64,000 nucleotides of DNA, taken from the NCBI RefSeq assembly GCF_004022465.1, contig NZ_SAVA01000003.1, positions 62,001 to 126,000 on the forward strand, written 5' to 3'. Numbering within the stretch: the stretch's first letter is position 1; every line of letters starts with the position of its first letter. The stretch comes from Rhodobacter huangdaonensis. GTDB taxonomy: Bacteria; Pseudomonadota; Alphaproteobacteria; Rhodobacterales; Rhodobacteraceae. Of the stretch, positions 1 through 8,304 are shown piece after piece. Position numbers and translations under genes: made by a program. The notes below the pieces were generated by a model. The model searched no databases and was not told where the DNA came from. It saw only the letters and a list, made by a program, of their open reading frames with translations.

Positions 1-1
1 C

Positions 2-460
2 GAGGCCGCGATCGAGGCCGCCCTCTTCGAGGGCCAGGTGCCGGTGATGATCGTTCCGGACGGCTATACCGGCACGCTCGGGGCGCGGCGCGTGGTCGTC
101 GCCTGGAACCAGTCGAACGAGGCGATGAGCGCGATCCGCAAGGCCATGCCCTTCCTGAAGGCGGCCGAGCTGGTCGACATCACGGTGATCGACCCGCCGC
201 CGCACGGCCCGGAACGCTCGGACCCGGGCGGCCAGCTGAGCCAGATGCTCGCCCGCCACGGCGTGCATGCCGAGGTCTCGGTGCTGGCGAAGACGATGCC
301 GCGGGTGTCGGATGTGCTGAACCGCCACGTGCGCGAGACCGAGGCCGACATGATCGTGATGGGCGCCTATGGCCACTCGCGCTTCCGCGAGGCGATCCTC
401 GGCGGCGCCACCCGGCACATGCTGGAACTGGCCGAGGTGCCGGTGCTGATGGCGCATTGA
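2..460 (+). CDS. Universal stress protein (UspA family), 5' end missing
   Basis: This is the C-terminal part of a universal stress protein; the frame is open to the left edge, so the true start lies outside the window. The readable 152 residues contain a UspA fold ending in the family's nucleotide-binding pattern, VMGAYGHSRFREAILGGATR, close to the usual G-x2-G-x9-G-[ST] loop. Such proteins are cytoplasmic and often bind ATP, but the exact role cannot be read from sequence. A strong hairpin with a T run follows the stop. The next genes, on the opposite strand, include fnrL, and usp genes of this family are often controlled by oxygen in related bacteria, which is inference here because the promoter is not in the window. 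Confidence 0.85.
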   Translation, partial: EAAIEAALFEGQVPVMIVPDGYTGTLGARRVVVAWNQSNEAMSAIRKAMPFLKAAELVDITVIDPPPHGPERSDPGGQLSQMLARHGVHAEVSVLAKTMPRVSDVLNRHVRETEADMIVMGAYGHSRFREAILGGATRHMLELAEVPVLMAH

Positions 461-484
461 CGCAAGCCACTCCGCGAACGGAAG

Positions 485-508
485 CGGCGCCCCGCGGGGC
501 GCCGTTTT
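485..508 (+). terminator. Intrinsic terminator of the usp gene
   Basis: A perfect 20-base palindrome (CGGCGCCCCG followed by CGGGGCGCCG) is followed directly by TTTT. It lies 24 bases after the usp stop and before the convergent ynfA-like gene. Confidence 0.75.
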
Positions 509-519
509 CACCTTCCGGC

Positions 520-846
520 TCAGGCGGAGCGCGGCGCCCAGAGGATGATCGCGGCGCCGAACAGGCAAAGCGCCGCCCCCAGCAGGTCCCAGCCATCTGG
601 CCGCTGCCCCTCGACAAGCCACAGCCAGCCGAGCGAGGCGGCGATGTAGACCCCGCCATAGACCGCATAGGCCCGCCCCGCCGCATCGGCCGGGCTGCGC
701 GTCAGCACCAGCGCGAAGAGCATCAGCGACAGGGCCCCGGGCACAAGCCACCAGACACTGCGGTCCTGGCGCAGCCAGATCCAGACGGCGAAACAGCCGA
801 AGATCTCGCACAGCGCGGCGGTCAGATAGATCGCGAAGGCCGGCAT
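520..846 (-). CDS. YnfA/UPF0060 family small membrane protein
   Basis: This 108-residue protein has four hydrophobic segments filling almost the whole chain (about residues 4-24, 30-48, 60-78 and 85-104), the usual size and topology of the YnfA/UPF0060 family. Family hallmarks include the N-terminal AALCEIFGCF segment and the GRAYAVYGGVYI segment. YnfA-like proteins resemble small multidrug resistance transporters, but no substrate can be assigned. The ATG is preceded by a GGGCAGGGG stretch. It converges on usp and lies 31 bases downstream of fnrL on the same strand, so it may be partly co-transcribed with fnrL. Confidence 0.85.
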   Translation of the reverse strand: MPAFAIYLTAALCEIFGCFAVWIWLRQDRSVWWLVPGALSLMLFALVLTRSPADAAGRAYAVYGGVYIAASLGWLWLVEGQRPDGWDLLGAALCLFGAAIILWAPRSA

Positions 847-877
847 CCCCTGCCCTTCCGGTTGCCCGACACGGGTC

Positions 878-1624
878 TCAGACGAGAAGGCCGCCGTCGC
901 TGTCGTCGCCCGCCTCGATCAGCAGCCGGTCCATGTCGGGCACGGTGACATGGCGCTTGCCCTCGAGCTCGATCACCCCGTCGCGCTTCAGCGCCGAGAT
1001 CTGCCGGCTCACCGTTTCGAGCGTCAGGCCCAGATAATCGGCCATCGCCTCGCGGGTCAGCGGCAGGTCGAAGGTCATCCGCCCGGCCGACGCGCGCAGC
1101 TTGATCGAGGCATCGCGGCGCGCCACGATCGACAGGAGCGAGGCAATCTTCTCCCGCGCCGTCTTGCGCCCCAGCAGCAGCATCCATTCGCGCGCCGCAT
1201 CCAGCTCGTCGAGGGTCATCTGCAACAGCCGCTGCGCGATATGGGGCGTGCGCTCCATCATCTCCTCAAAGGGCTTGCGGCGGAAGCAGCACATCAGGAT
1301 ATCGGTGGTGGCCGAGACATTGTAGGTCGCGCTCTCGCGCCCCGGCCGGCCGACGAAATCCGAGGGCAGCAGCAGCCCCACCATCTGCGTGCGCCCGTCC
1401 TCGAGCGTCTGCGTCAGCGTCGCGATACCCGAGACCACCGAGGCCACGAAATCCATCTTGTCGCCCGACCAGATCACCGTCTGGCCGGCCTCGAAGCTGC
1501 GGTAATACTTGATCGATTCGAGTTCTTCGAGCTCGTCCGTCTCACAGCGAGCGCAGACGGCACGGTGCCGAATCGGACAGTCCCCGCAGGCGAGGGAGAC
1601 CGGATGCACGTCGTCGTGAGCCAT
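878..1624 (-). CDS. fnrL: FnrL, Crp/Fnr family oxygen-sensing transcription regulator
   Basis: This 248-residue protein is a Crp/Fnr regulator that controls the aerobic-anaerobic switch through an oxygen-labile [4Fe-4S] cluster. Cysteines at residues 13, 16, 24 and 27 (ACGDCPIRHRAVCARC) and a CC pair at 112-113 supply the likely cluster ligands. A cyclic-nucleotide-binding-like beta-roll spans roughly 35-130, and the C-terminal helix-turn-helix contains LTLETVSRQ (201-208) with the E-x2-SR residues that read TTGAT half-sites. I chose the ATG at 1624 because known FnrL proteins begin close to this CGDCPIRHRAVC region; the frame stays open a further 27 codons upstream with no family support. 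It is divergent from hemN with an FNR box between them. Confidence 0.93.
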   Translation of the reverse strand: MAHDDVHPVSLACGDCPIRHRAVCARCETDELEELESIKYYRSFEAGQTVIWSGDKMDFVASVVSGIATLTQTLEDGRTQMVGLLLPSDFVGRPGRESATYNVSATTDILMCCFRRKPFEEMMERTPHIAQRLLQMTLDELDAAREWMLLLGRKTAREKIASLLSIVARRDASIKLRASAGRMTFDLPLTREAMADYLGLTLETVSRQISALKRDGVIELEGKRHVTVPDMDRLLIEAGDDSDGGLLV

Positions 1625-1633
1625 CGTTGCCAC

Positions 1634-1647
1634 TTGATTTGGGTCAA
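1634..1647. promoter_or_regulatory. FNR/FnrL box between fnrL and hemN
   Basis: The sequence TTGATTTGGGTCAA matches the FNR palindrome TTGAT-N4-ATCAA at all but one half-site base. Its centre is about 16 bases before the fnrL start codon and about 42 bases before the hemN start codon, so it could serve autoregulation of fnrL, anaerobic control of hemN, or both. Confidence 0.8.
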
Positions 1648-1682
1648 TTCGCGTTTCGTTTTCTCCTCCTAAAGATAGGCGC

Positions 1683-3038
1683 ATGGAACAGGAATCGCAA
1701 CTCACCCGGCTCGGGCTCTTCGACGCACGGGTGCCCCGCTATACGAGCTACCCGACTGCGCCCCATTTCTCGACCGAAGTGGGGCCGTCGCTTTTCGCCG
1801 AATGGATCGAGGCGATCCCCGCCGGATCGCAGATCTCGCTCTACATGCACGTCCCCTTCTGCCGCCGGCTGTGCTGGTTCTGCGCCTGCCGCACCCAGGG
1901 CACGCAAAGCGACGAGCCGGTGCGGGCCTATGCCGAGACCCTGCTGGCCGAGCTGAAGATGCTGAAGGAACGGCTTGCCCCCGGGGTGACACTCTCGCGG
2001 CTGCACTGGGGCGGCGGCACGCCGACGCTGATGCCCGCCGACATGATGCGCCGCGTCGCGGCGGCGGTCTTCGACGCCGTGCCGATGGGCGAGGGCGCCG
2101 AGTTCTCGGTCGAGATCGACCCGAACGAGATCGACGCCGCGCGGATGGATGCGCTGGCCGAAAGCGGGCTCAACCGCGCCTCGATCGGGGTGCAGGATTT
2201 CGACCCGCAGATCCAGCAGGTGATCGGCCGCGAGCAGAGCTACGAGGTGACGAAGGCCGCCGTCGACATGATCCGCGCGCGCGGGATCCGGAGCCTGAAC
2301 GCCGACATCCTCTACGGGCTGCCGCACCAGACCCCGACGAAGATCGCGGAATCGGTGCAGAAGCTGCTGTCGCTCGGGCCGGACCGGGTGGCGCTTTACG
2401 GCTATGCCCATGTGCCGTGGATGGCGCGGCGGCAGACGATGATCCCCTCGGACCACCTGCCGACGCCGCAGGAGCGGCTGGAACTCTTCGAGGTCGCCCG
2501 CAAGCTCTTCGTCGCCGACGGCTATGACGAGATCGGCATCGACCATTTCGCGCTGCCGACCGACGGGCTTGCGGTCGCGCAGAAGGCGGGCCGGCTGCGG
2601 CGCAACTTCCAGGGCTATACCGACGACCTCGCCGAGGCGCTCGTCGGCATGGGGGCCTCGTCGATCTCGCGCTTCCCGCAGGGCTATGCGCAGAACGCCT
2701 CGGCCACCGGCGCCCATACCGGCGCGATCCGCGACGGGCATTTCTCCACCGCGCGCGGCCATGTCTTTGCCGGCGAGGACCGGATGCGCGCGCGGCTGAT
2801 CGAGGCGCTGATGTGCGACTTCCGCGTCTCGACGGCCGAGCTGGTCACCGAGTACGGCGCCGATCCGGCCGAGCTGAGCACGCTCTTCCGCAGCTGTGCC
2901 GCGAAGTTCGAGGACATGGTGAAAGTGACCGCTGCGGGGCTCGAGATCCCCGAGAAGGGCCGCCCCCTCACCCGGATGATCGCGCGCCATTTCGACGCCT
3001 ATGACCTGTCGAAGGCGGGCCACAGCTCGGCGATTTAG
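1683..3038 (+). CDS. hemN: Oxygen-independent coproporphyrinogen III oxidase (HemN/HemZ)
   Basis: This 451-residue radical-SAM enzyme converts coproporphyrinogen III to protoporphyrinogen IX without oxygen in the cytoplasm, a key step for heme (and bacteriochlorophyll) synthesis under low oxygen. The radical-SAM cysteines are visible at residues 60, 64 and 67 (HVPFCRRLCWFCAC), with the extra cysteine at 69 typical of true HemN proteins. The YTSYPTAPHF motif at 20-29 and the GGGTPT glycine motif also fit. The length matches HemN (about 450) rather than the shorter HemW paralogues. It is divergent from fnrL, sharing a 58-base gap with an FNR box; the same neighbourhood is called hemZ in Rhodobacter sphaeroides. 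Confidence 0.95.
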   Translation: MEQESQLTRLGLFDARVPRYTSYPTAPHFSTEVGPSLFAEWIEAIPAGSQISLYMHVPFCRRLCWFCACRTQGTQSDEPVRAYAETLLAELKMLKERLAPGVTLSRLHWGGGTPTLMPADMMRRVAAAVFDAVPMGEGAEFSVEIDPNEIDAARMDALAESGLNRASIGVQDFDPQIQQVIGREQSYEVTKAAVDMIRARGIRSLNADILYGLPHQTPTKIAESVQKLLSLGPDRVALYGYAHVPWMARRQTMIPSDHLPTPQERLELFEVARKLFVADGYDEIGIDHFALPTDGLAVAQKAGRLRRNFQGYTDDLAEALVGMGASSISRFPQGYAQNASATGAHTGAIRDGHFSTARGHVFAGEDRMRARLIEALMCDFRVSTAELVTEYGADPAELSTLFRSCAAKFEDMVKVTAAGLEIPEKGRPLTRMIARHFDAYDLSKAGHSSAI

Positions 3039-3112
3039 GATACCCCCGAGGGGCTGGCGACGGGGCCTTTCCGGTTTCGCCCCTCCCCTGCCCCGGCCGC
3101 GGGTGCCTCCGG

Positions 3113-3170
3113 CGGGAGTATTTGGGCCAAGAAAAAACCGGCGCCCTTTTTCTTGGCCCAAATACTCCCG
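3113..3170. repeat. Dispersed intergenic repeat, copy 1 (mirrored, perfect 24-base arms)
   Basis: Two perfectly complementary 24-base arms (3113-3136 and 3147-3170) flank a 10-base loop. Each arm carries the core GAGTATTTGGGCCAAGAAA. The element lies between the convergent ends of hemN and the glycosyltransferase gene. It may act as a two-way terminator, though no T run follows the stem. Confidence 0.85.
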
Positions 3171-3203
3171 GGGGTGCGGGGGCAGGCAGCCCCCGCCGCG
3201 GTC

Positions 3204-4430
3204 TCAGCCGGCGCGCCCGGCGGCCTCGACGAAGTCCACCAGCCGCGGCAGGCAGACGCTTTGCAAATCGTATGTCTCGAGGATCGTCCGGCGCGCGGCC
3301 GCGCGCAGCGGATCGTAGCGCGCGGGATCGGCCAGCGCTTCGCTCAGCGCGGCAGACCAGCCCGCGACATCGAAGAAATCGACAAGCCGCCCGTTCACCC
3401 CGTCGGTGATCACCTCGCGCAAGGGCGCGGTGTCCGACGCGATCACCAGTGCCTGCGCCGCCATCGATTCCATCAGCGACCAGCTCAGCACGAAGGGATA
3501 GGTGAGATAGGCATGCACCCGCCCGACCTGCAGGATCGAGACGAAATCAGTGTAGCTGACGCGGCCGAGGAAATGCACCCGGCTCATGTCGAGCCGGTCG
3601 CCGACCTCGGCCAGCATCTTCTGCTTCCAGCTCGCGGCGTCCTTCGGCGCGCCGCCATAGCTCTGCCCCTCCTCGCCGACGATCAGCACCTGCGCCGCGG
3701 GGCGTGCGGCCATCACCGCGGGCAGCGCCCGCATGAAGGTGTGAAAGCCGCGATAGGGTTCGAGCGAGCGGCTGACGAAAGTCAGCACCTCGTCGCCCGG
3801 GCGGAAGGTCTGTGTCGTGCCCGGCACGGTGAAACGCGCCGCGGGGTCGGGTTTCACCCGCTCGGTGTCGATGCCGTCATGGCACACGGTGATCTTCGCG
3901 CGCAGCTCGGGCGGGAAGGTGCCGGCCTGAAACGCGGTCGGCGAGAGCGCGGCATCGGCCTGCACCATCGCCTGGATCAGATGCGCCGAGCGCGCGGTGG
4001 TGGAGATCCGGCTTTCCAGCCCCGGACGGGCGAATTCCGGGTCGAAATCGGTGTCGAGCCCGGTGGTGCGATACATCAGCTCGGCATAGACGAGCAGCTT
4101 CGCCTCGGGCCAGACCTCTTTCAGGTAAAGCGTCTCGCCCCAGCCGGAATGGCCGAAGATCACGTCGGGCACATAGCCGTGGCGCTCGCGCAGGGAACGG
4201 GCGGCAAAGGCCGCGCGCAGGCCGCGTTCGCTGACCTCGGCATACATCCGTGTCAGCCGCGGTTCGATCGTCACCGCGCCGGGCTTGCGGTATTTCACCA
4301 CCCGCACCGGCGAGGTGCGGCTGTTCGTCTCGGCGGTCAGTGCCAGCACCTGATGGCCGCGCGCCTGAAGCGCGGGGGCAAGGCGGGGAAACTGGCCCGG
4401 GAAATTCTGGTGAACAAACAGGATCTTCAA
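3204..4430 (-). CDS. Glycosyltransferase family 4 protein
   Basis: This 408-residue protein has the two Rossmann-like lobes of GT-B glycosyltransferases. The N-terminus (MKILFVHQNFPGQF) begins with a beta strand and the donor-side lobe carries SRSLEPYRGFHTFMRALP and, around residues 300-320, the E-x7-E type region PFVLSWSLMESMAAQALVIASD. It probably transfers a sugar from an activated donor to a cell-envelope acceptor, which cannot be named. The start codon is TTG, supported by a GGAGAG ribosome site five bases upstream and by the four-base TTGA overlap with the yejF stop. It is the last gene of the yej operon, so translation is probably coupled to the transporter ATPase. Confidence 0.85.
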   Translation of the reverse strand: MKILFVHQNFPGQFPRLAPALQARGHQVLALTAETNSRTSPVRVVKYRKPGAVTIEPRLTRMYAEVSERGLRAAFAARSLRERHGYVPDVIFGHSGWGETLYLKEVWPEAKLLVYAELMYRTTGLDTDFDPEFARPGLESRISTTARSAHLIQAMVQADAALSPTAFQAGTFPPELRAKITVCHDGIDTERVKPDPAARFTVPGTTQTFRPGDEVLTFVSRSLEPYRGFHTFMRALPAVMAARPAAQVLIVGEEGQSYGGAPKDAASWKQKMLAEVGDRLDMSRVHFLGRVSYTDFVSILQVGRVHAYLTYPFVLSWSLMESMAAQALVIASDTAPLREVITDGVNGRLVDFFDVAGWSAALSEALADPARYDPLRAAARRTILETYDLQSVCLPRLVDFVEAAGRAG

Positions 4431-6019
4431 ACAGTCTCTCCAAGCGCGGCCGCCATCAGCGCCCGGGTGTACTCGGTCTTCGGTGCGGCAAAGATCTCGG
4501 CCGTGGTGCCGGCCTCGACGACATCGCCGCGGCGCATCACCAGCACCTTGTGCGACAGCGCCCGCACCACGCGCAGATCGTGGCTGATGAAAAGATAGGC
4601 AAGGCCGTGGCGGCGCTGCAGCTCGCGCAACAGCTCGACGATCTGCACCTGCACCGTCATGTCAAGCGCCGAGGTCGGCTCGTCGAGCACAACCAGCCGT
4701 GGCCGCAGGATCATCGCCCGGGCGATGGCGATGCGCTGGCGCTGCCCACCCGAGAATTCATGCGGGTAGCGTTCCATCATCGCCGGGTCGAGCCCGGTCT
4801 CGGCCATGATCTCGGCCACCATCTCGCGCCGGTTGCGGCCCGGCTCGACGCCGTGCACGGTCAGCCCCTCGGCGATGATCTGCTCGACCGTCATCCGCGG
4901 CGACAGCGCGCCGAACGGGTCCTGGAAGACGATCTGCATGTCGCGGCGCAAGGGCCGCAGCGCCCGCGCCTGCCAGTGCGAGATCTCCTGCCCGGCGAAG
5001 GTGATCGGCCCCTCGCTCTCGATCAGGCGCATCAGCGCGAGCGCGAGCGTGGTCTTGCCGGACCCCGACTCGCCGACGATGCCGAGCGTCTCGCCCGCGC
5101 GCACGCTCAGCGTCGCGTCGTTCACCGCCTTCACATGGCCCACGGTGCGGCGCAGGAAGCCGCGCTTGACCGGAAACCAGACCTTCAGATGCTCGGCCCG
5201 CAGCAGCTCGGCCGCGCCCTCGGGCACCGGCTCGGCCCGGCCCTTCGGCTCGGCCGCCAGCAGCTTGCGGGTATAGGGGTGCTGCGGGTTGGCGAAGATC
5301 TCGGCCGCCGGGCCCTGTTCGACGATCTCGCCCTGGCTCATCACGCAGACCCTGTCGGCGATGCGCCGCACCACGCCCAGATCGTGCGAGATGAACAGCA
5401 GCGACATCCCTTCCTCGGCCTTCAGTTCGGCCAGAAGCTCGAGGATCTGCGCCTGGATCGTCACGTCGAGCGCGGTTGTGGGCTCGTCGGCGATCAGGAG
5501 CTCCGGCCCGTTCGCCAGCGCCATCGCGATCATCACCCGCTGGCGCTGCCCGCCCGAGAGCTGGTGCGGATAATCGGCAAGCCGGCTCTCCGGGTCCTGG
5601 ATGCCGACCCGGGTCAGGAGTTCAAGGATGCGCGCGCGCGCGGCCGGGCCGCTCAGCCCCTGATGCAGCGCCAGGCTCTCGCCGATCTGCTTCTCGATCG
5701 TGTGCAGCGGGTTGAGCGAGGTCATCGGCTCCTGGAAGATGAAGCTGATGTCATTGCCGCGCACCCGGCGCAGCTCGGCCTCGGGCGCGCCGATCATCTC
5801 GGCGCCGGCATAGCGCACCGAGCCCTCGAGCACCGCGTTCGGACCGAGCAGCGCCACCGTCGACAGCGCCGTCACCGACTTGCCGGACCCGGACTCGCCC
5901 ACCAGCGCCACGGTCTCGCCCTTGTTCACGGCAAAGCTGACCCCCCTCACGGCAGGCACAAGCCGGCCATCGGCGCGGAAGGAGATGCGCAGGTCCTCGA
6001 CCTGAAGGACGGGGCTCAT
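4427..6019 (-). CDS. yejF: Peptide ABC transporter, fused dual ATPase (YejF type)
   Basis: This 530-residue protein fuses two ABC ATPase domains, the usual form of YejF. The first has Walker A GESGSGKS at 41-48, signature LSGGQRQR and Walker B LLIADEP; the second has GESGSGKT, FSGGQRQR and VVLDEP. Each domain is followed by the oligopeptide-transporter C-terminal extension with NPQHPYTRKLL or PKTEYTRAL. It powers uptake of peptides through YejB and YejE; the family also imports microcin C. The ATG at 6019 overlaps the yejE stop by four bases (ATGA). The frame is open further upstream, but that stretch is antisense-coded yejE sequence in another frame and is not part of the protein. Confidence 0.93.
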   Translation of the reverse strand: MSPVLQVEDLRISFRADGRLVPAVRGVSFAVNKGETVALVGESGSGKSVTALSTVALLGPNAVLEGSVRYAGAEMIGAPEAELRRVRGNDISFIFQEPMTSLNPLHTIEKQIGESLALHQGLSGPAARARILELLTRVGIQDPESRLADYPHQLSGGQRQRVMIAMALANGPELLIADEPTTALDVTIQAQILELLAELKAEEGMSLLFISHDLGVVRRIADRVCVMSQGEIVEQGPAAEIFANPQHPYTRKLLAAEPKGRAEPVPEGAAELLRAEHLKVWFPVKRGFLRRTVGHVKAVNDATLSVRAGETLGIVGESGSGKTTLALALMRLIESEGPITFAGQEISHWQARALRPLRRDMQIVFQDPFGALSPRMTVEQIIAEGLTVHGVEPGRNRREMVAEIMAETGLDPAMMERYPHEFSGGQRQRIAIARAMILRPRLVVLDEPTSALDMTVQVQIVELLRELQRRHGLAYLFISHDLRVVRALSHKVLVMRRGDVVEAGTTAEIFAAPKTEYTRALMAAALGETV

Positions 6020-7122
6020 TTGAACACCTTTCTGGGGTCGAAGGCGTCCCGCACGCCCTCGAACACGAAGACGAGCAGCGAAAGCATGATCGAGAAGGTG
6101 AAGAAGGCGGTGAAGGCAAGCCAGGGCGCCTGCAGGTTCTGCTTGCCCTGCAGCGCCAGTTCCCCAAGCGAGGGCGCCGAGCTTGGCAGGCCGTAGCCCA
6201 GATAGTCGAGCGAGGCGAGGGTCGAGATCGCGCCGGTGATGACGAAGGGCAGCATCGTCAGCGTCGCCACCATCGCATTGGGCAGGATGTGGCGGAACAT
6301 GATGACCCGGTCGGCAACACCAAGCGCGCGGGCGGCGCGCACGTATTCGAAATTGCGCGCGCGCAGGAACTCGGCCCGCACCACGCCGGTCAGCGCCGGC
6401 CAGCCGAAGAGGATGACGATGAAGACCAGCAGCCAGAACCCGCGCCCGAGGATCGCGAAGAGGATGATGATGACGTAAAGCGAGGGGGTCGAGGACCAGA
6501 TCTCGAGCAGGCGCTGCAAGATCAGGTCGGTGCGGCCGCCGAAATAGCCCTGCACGGCGCCGGCCGCGATCCCCACCACCGAGGAAATCGAGGTGACGAT
6601 CAGCGCGAAAAGAACCGAGGTGCGGAAGCCGTAGATCACCCGGGCGAGCACATCGCGCGCGGTGTCGTCGGTGCCAAGCCAGTGTGCGCGATCCGGCGCC
6701 GAGGGCGCGGCGCCGACATTGTTGATGGTGCGGTAATGATAGGGGATCGGCGGCCAGATCATCCAGCCGCGCTCGATTTTCTCGCCGCCGACGGTGCCGG
6801 AGGTCTTGGCCTCGGCCATCGTCGCCTCGGGCGTGTCCCAGCATTCCTCGCGCCCGCCGGTGACGATCAGGCATTGCACCGAGGGGTCGCGATAGATCGC
6901 CTCGGTGCGGAAGTCGCCACCGAAGGCGGTTTCGGGGTAGAAGTGATAGGCCGGCACGAAGAACGCGCCGCGATAGCGCACGAGGATCGGCTTGTCGTTC
7001 GCGATCACCTCGGCAAAGAGCGACAGCACGAACAGCGTGGCAAACAGCACCAGCGCCCAGAAGGCGCGCCGGTTGGCGCGGAAGTTGCGCCAGCGCCGGG
7101 CGTTCAGCGGCGACAGGATCAT
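6016..7122 (-). CDS. yejE: Peptide ABC transporter permease YejE
   Basis: This 368-residue inner-membrane permease belongs to the binding-protein-dependent peptide transporter family (DppC/OppC type, YejE branch). An N-terminal membrane segment (about 22-42, FWALVLFATLFVLSLFAEVI) is followed by a roughly 110-residue periplasmic insertion characteristic of YejE, then about five more membrane segments. The cytoplasmic EAA loop that contacts the ATPase is RAARALGVADRVIMFRHILP. It pairs with YejB to form the translocation channel. The start codon overlaps the yejB stop by one base and its stop overlaps the yejF start by four, which shows tight translational coupling. Confidence 0.92.
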   Translation of the reverse strand: MILSPLNARRWRNFRANRRAFWALVLFATLFVLSLFAEVIANDKPILVRYRGAFFVPAYHFYPETAFGGDFRTEAIYRDPSVQCLIVTGGREECWDTPEATMAEAKTSGTVGGEKIERGWMIWPPIPYHYRTINNVGAAPSAPDRAHWLGTDDTARDVLARVIYGFRTSVLFALIVTSISSVVGIAAGAVQGYFGGRTDLILQRLLEIWSSTPSLYVIIILFAILGRGFWLLVFIVILFGWPALTGVVRAEFLRARNFEYVRAARALGVADRVIMFRHILPNAMVATLTMLPFVITGAISTLASLDYLGYGLPSSAPSLGELALQGKQNLQAPWLAFTAFFTFSIMLSLLVFVFEGVRDAFDPRKVFK

Positions 7123-8273
7123 CAGCCGGCCCTCCGCTCGAAGTCGATGCGCGGATCGACGAAGACATAGGTCAGGTCACTGAGGATGCCGACGACGAGC
7201 GAGATCAGCCCGAAGACATAGAGCGTGCCGAAGATCACCGGATAATTGCGCTCGACCGCCGCCTGAAAGCCCAAAAGCCCCAGCCCGTCGAGCGAGAAGA
7301 TCGTCTCGACGATGATCGAGGAGCCGAAGAAGACGCCGAGGAAGGTCGCCGGAAAGCCCGCAATCACGATCAGCATGGCGTTGCGGAAGACATGGCCGTA
7401 AAGCACCTTGCGCTCGCTCAGCCCCTTCGCCCGCGCGGTCATCACATATTGCTTGTTGATCTCGTCGAGGAAGGAGTTCTTCGTCAGCAGCGTCATCGTG
7501 GCAAAGCCCGAGATCGTCATCGCCACCGTCGGCAGGGTGATGTGCCACAGGTAGTCGAGCGCCTTGCCCGCCATGCTGAGGCTGTCGAAATTGTCCGAGG
7601 TCAGGCCGCGCAGCGGGAAGATCTTCCAGAAGCTGCCGCCGGCGAACAGCACCATCAGCATCACCGCGAACAGGAACGACGGGATCGCATAGGCGACGAC
7701 GATCACCCCCGAGGTCCAGGTGTCGAAGGGCGAGCCGTCCTTCACCGCCTTGCGGATGCCGAGCGGGATCGAGATCAGATAGGCGAGCAGCGTCGACCAC
7801 AGCCCGAGCGAGATCGACACCGGCATCTTCTCGACCACCAGCTCGACCACGGTCTTGTTGTGAAAGAAGCTCTTGCCGAAGTCGAAGGTCAGATAATCGC
7901 CCATCATCGTGACGAAGCGCTTCCACGCCGGGATCTTCTCCTTGCTGCAGGCCGGGTTCTTCAGATCGGGCACCACACCCTCGGGGCAGCGGATGCGCGC
8001 AAAGCCCATCTGCACCTCGAGCTGCGCCAGCAGCTCGGGCGAGATCCCGCGCGCGCCCTGATAGCCGCCGTCCTCGACGCCGCCCTGCCCCTGCGTGCCG
8101 GCATCACCGCCACCCGAGAGGTTGCGCATCGTGTCGGCCTCGCCCTGCACCCGGGCGATGATCTGCTCGATCGGCCCGCCGGGGACGAATTGCGTCAGCG
8201 TGAAGTTGATCAGCATGATCCCGAACAGCGTCGGGATCACCAGAAGCAACCGCCGCAGAATATAGGCACCCAT
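7122..8273 (-). CDS. yejB: Peptide ABC transporter permease YejB
   Basis: This 383-residue permease is the DppB/OppB-like partner of YejE. It starts with the hallmark MGAYILRRLLLVIPTLFG membrane segment, has a long periplasmic loop (about 40-130) rich in glycine and charged residues, and ends with DLTYVFVDPRI, the conserved peptide-permease C-terminus. The EAA loop is TARAKGLSERKVLYGHVFRN. The length is slightly above OppB because of the YejB-specific loop. It is translated 31 bases after yejA and runs straight into yejE. Confidence 0.92.
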   Translation of the reverse strand: MGAYILRRLLLVIPTLFGIMLINFTLTQFVPGGPIEQIIARVQGEADTMRNLSGGGDAGTQGQGGVEDGGYQGARGISPELLAQLEVQMGFARIRCPEGVVPDLKNPACSKEKIPAWKRFVTMMGDYLTFDFGKSFFHNKTVVELVVEKMPVSISLGLWSTLLAYLISIPLGIRKAVKDGSPFDTWTSGVIVVAYAIPSFLFAVMLMVLFAGGSFWKIFPLRGLTSDNFDSLSMAGKALDYLWHITLPTVAMTISGFATMTLLTKNSFLDEINKQYVMTARAKGLSERKVLYGHVFRNAMLIVIAGFPATFLGVFFGSSIIVETIFSLDGLGLLGFQAAVERNYPVIFGTLYVFGLISLVVGILSDLTYVFVDPRIDFERRAG

Positions 8274-8304
8274 GCCTGCCCGCCCTTTCGTGCTGCCTGC
8301 TGGC

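Noticed and set aside
1625..1705. Upstream extension of fnrL by 27 codons
   Set aside because: It overlaps the FNR box and the hemN start, and the added residues have no counterpart in known FnrL proteins.
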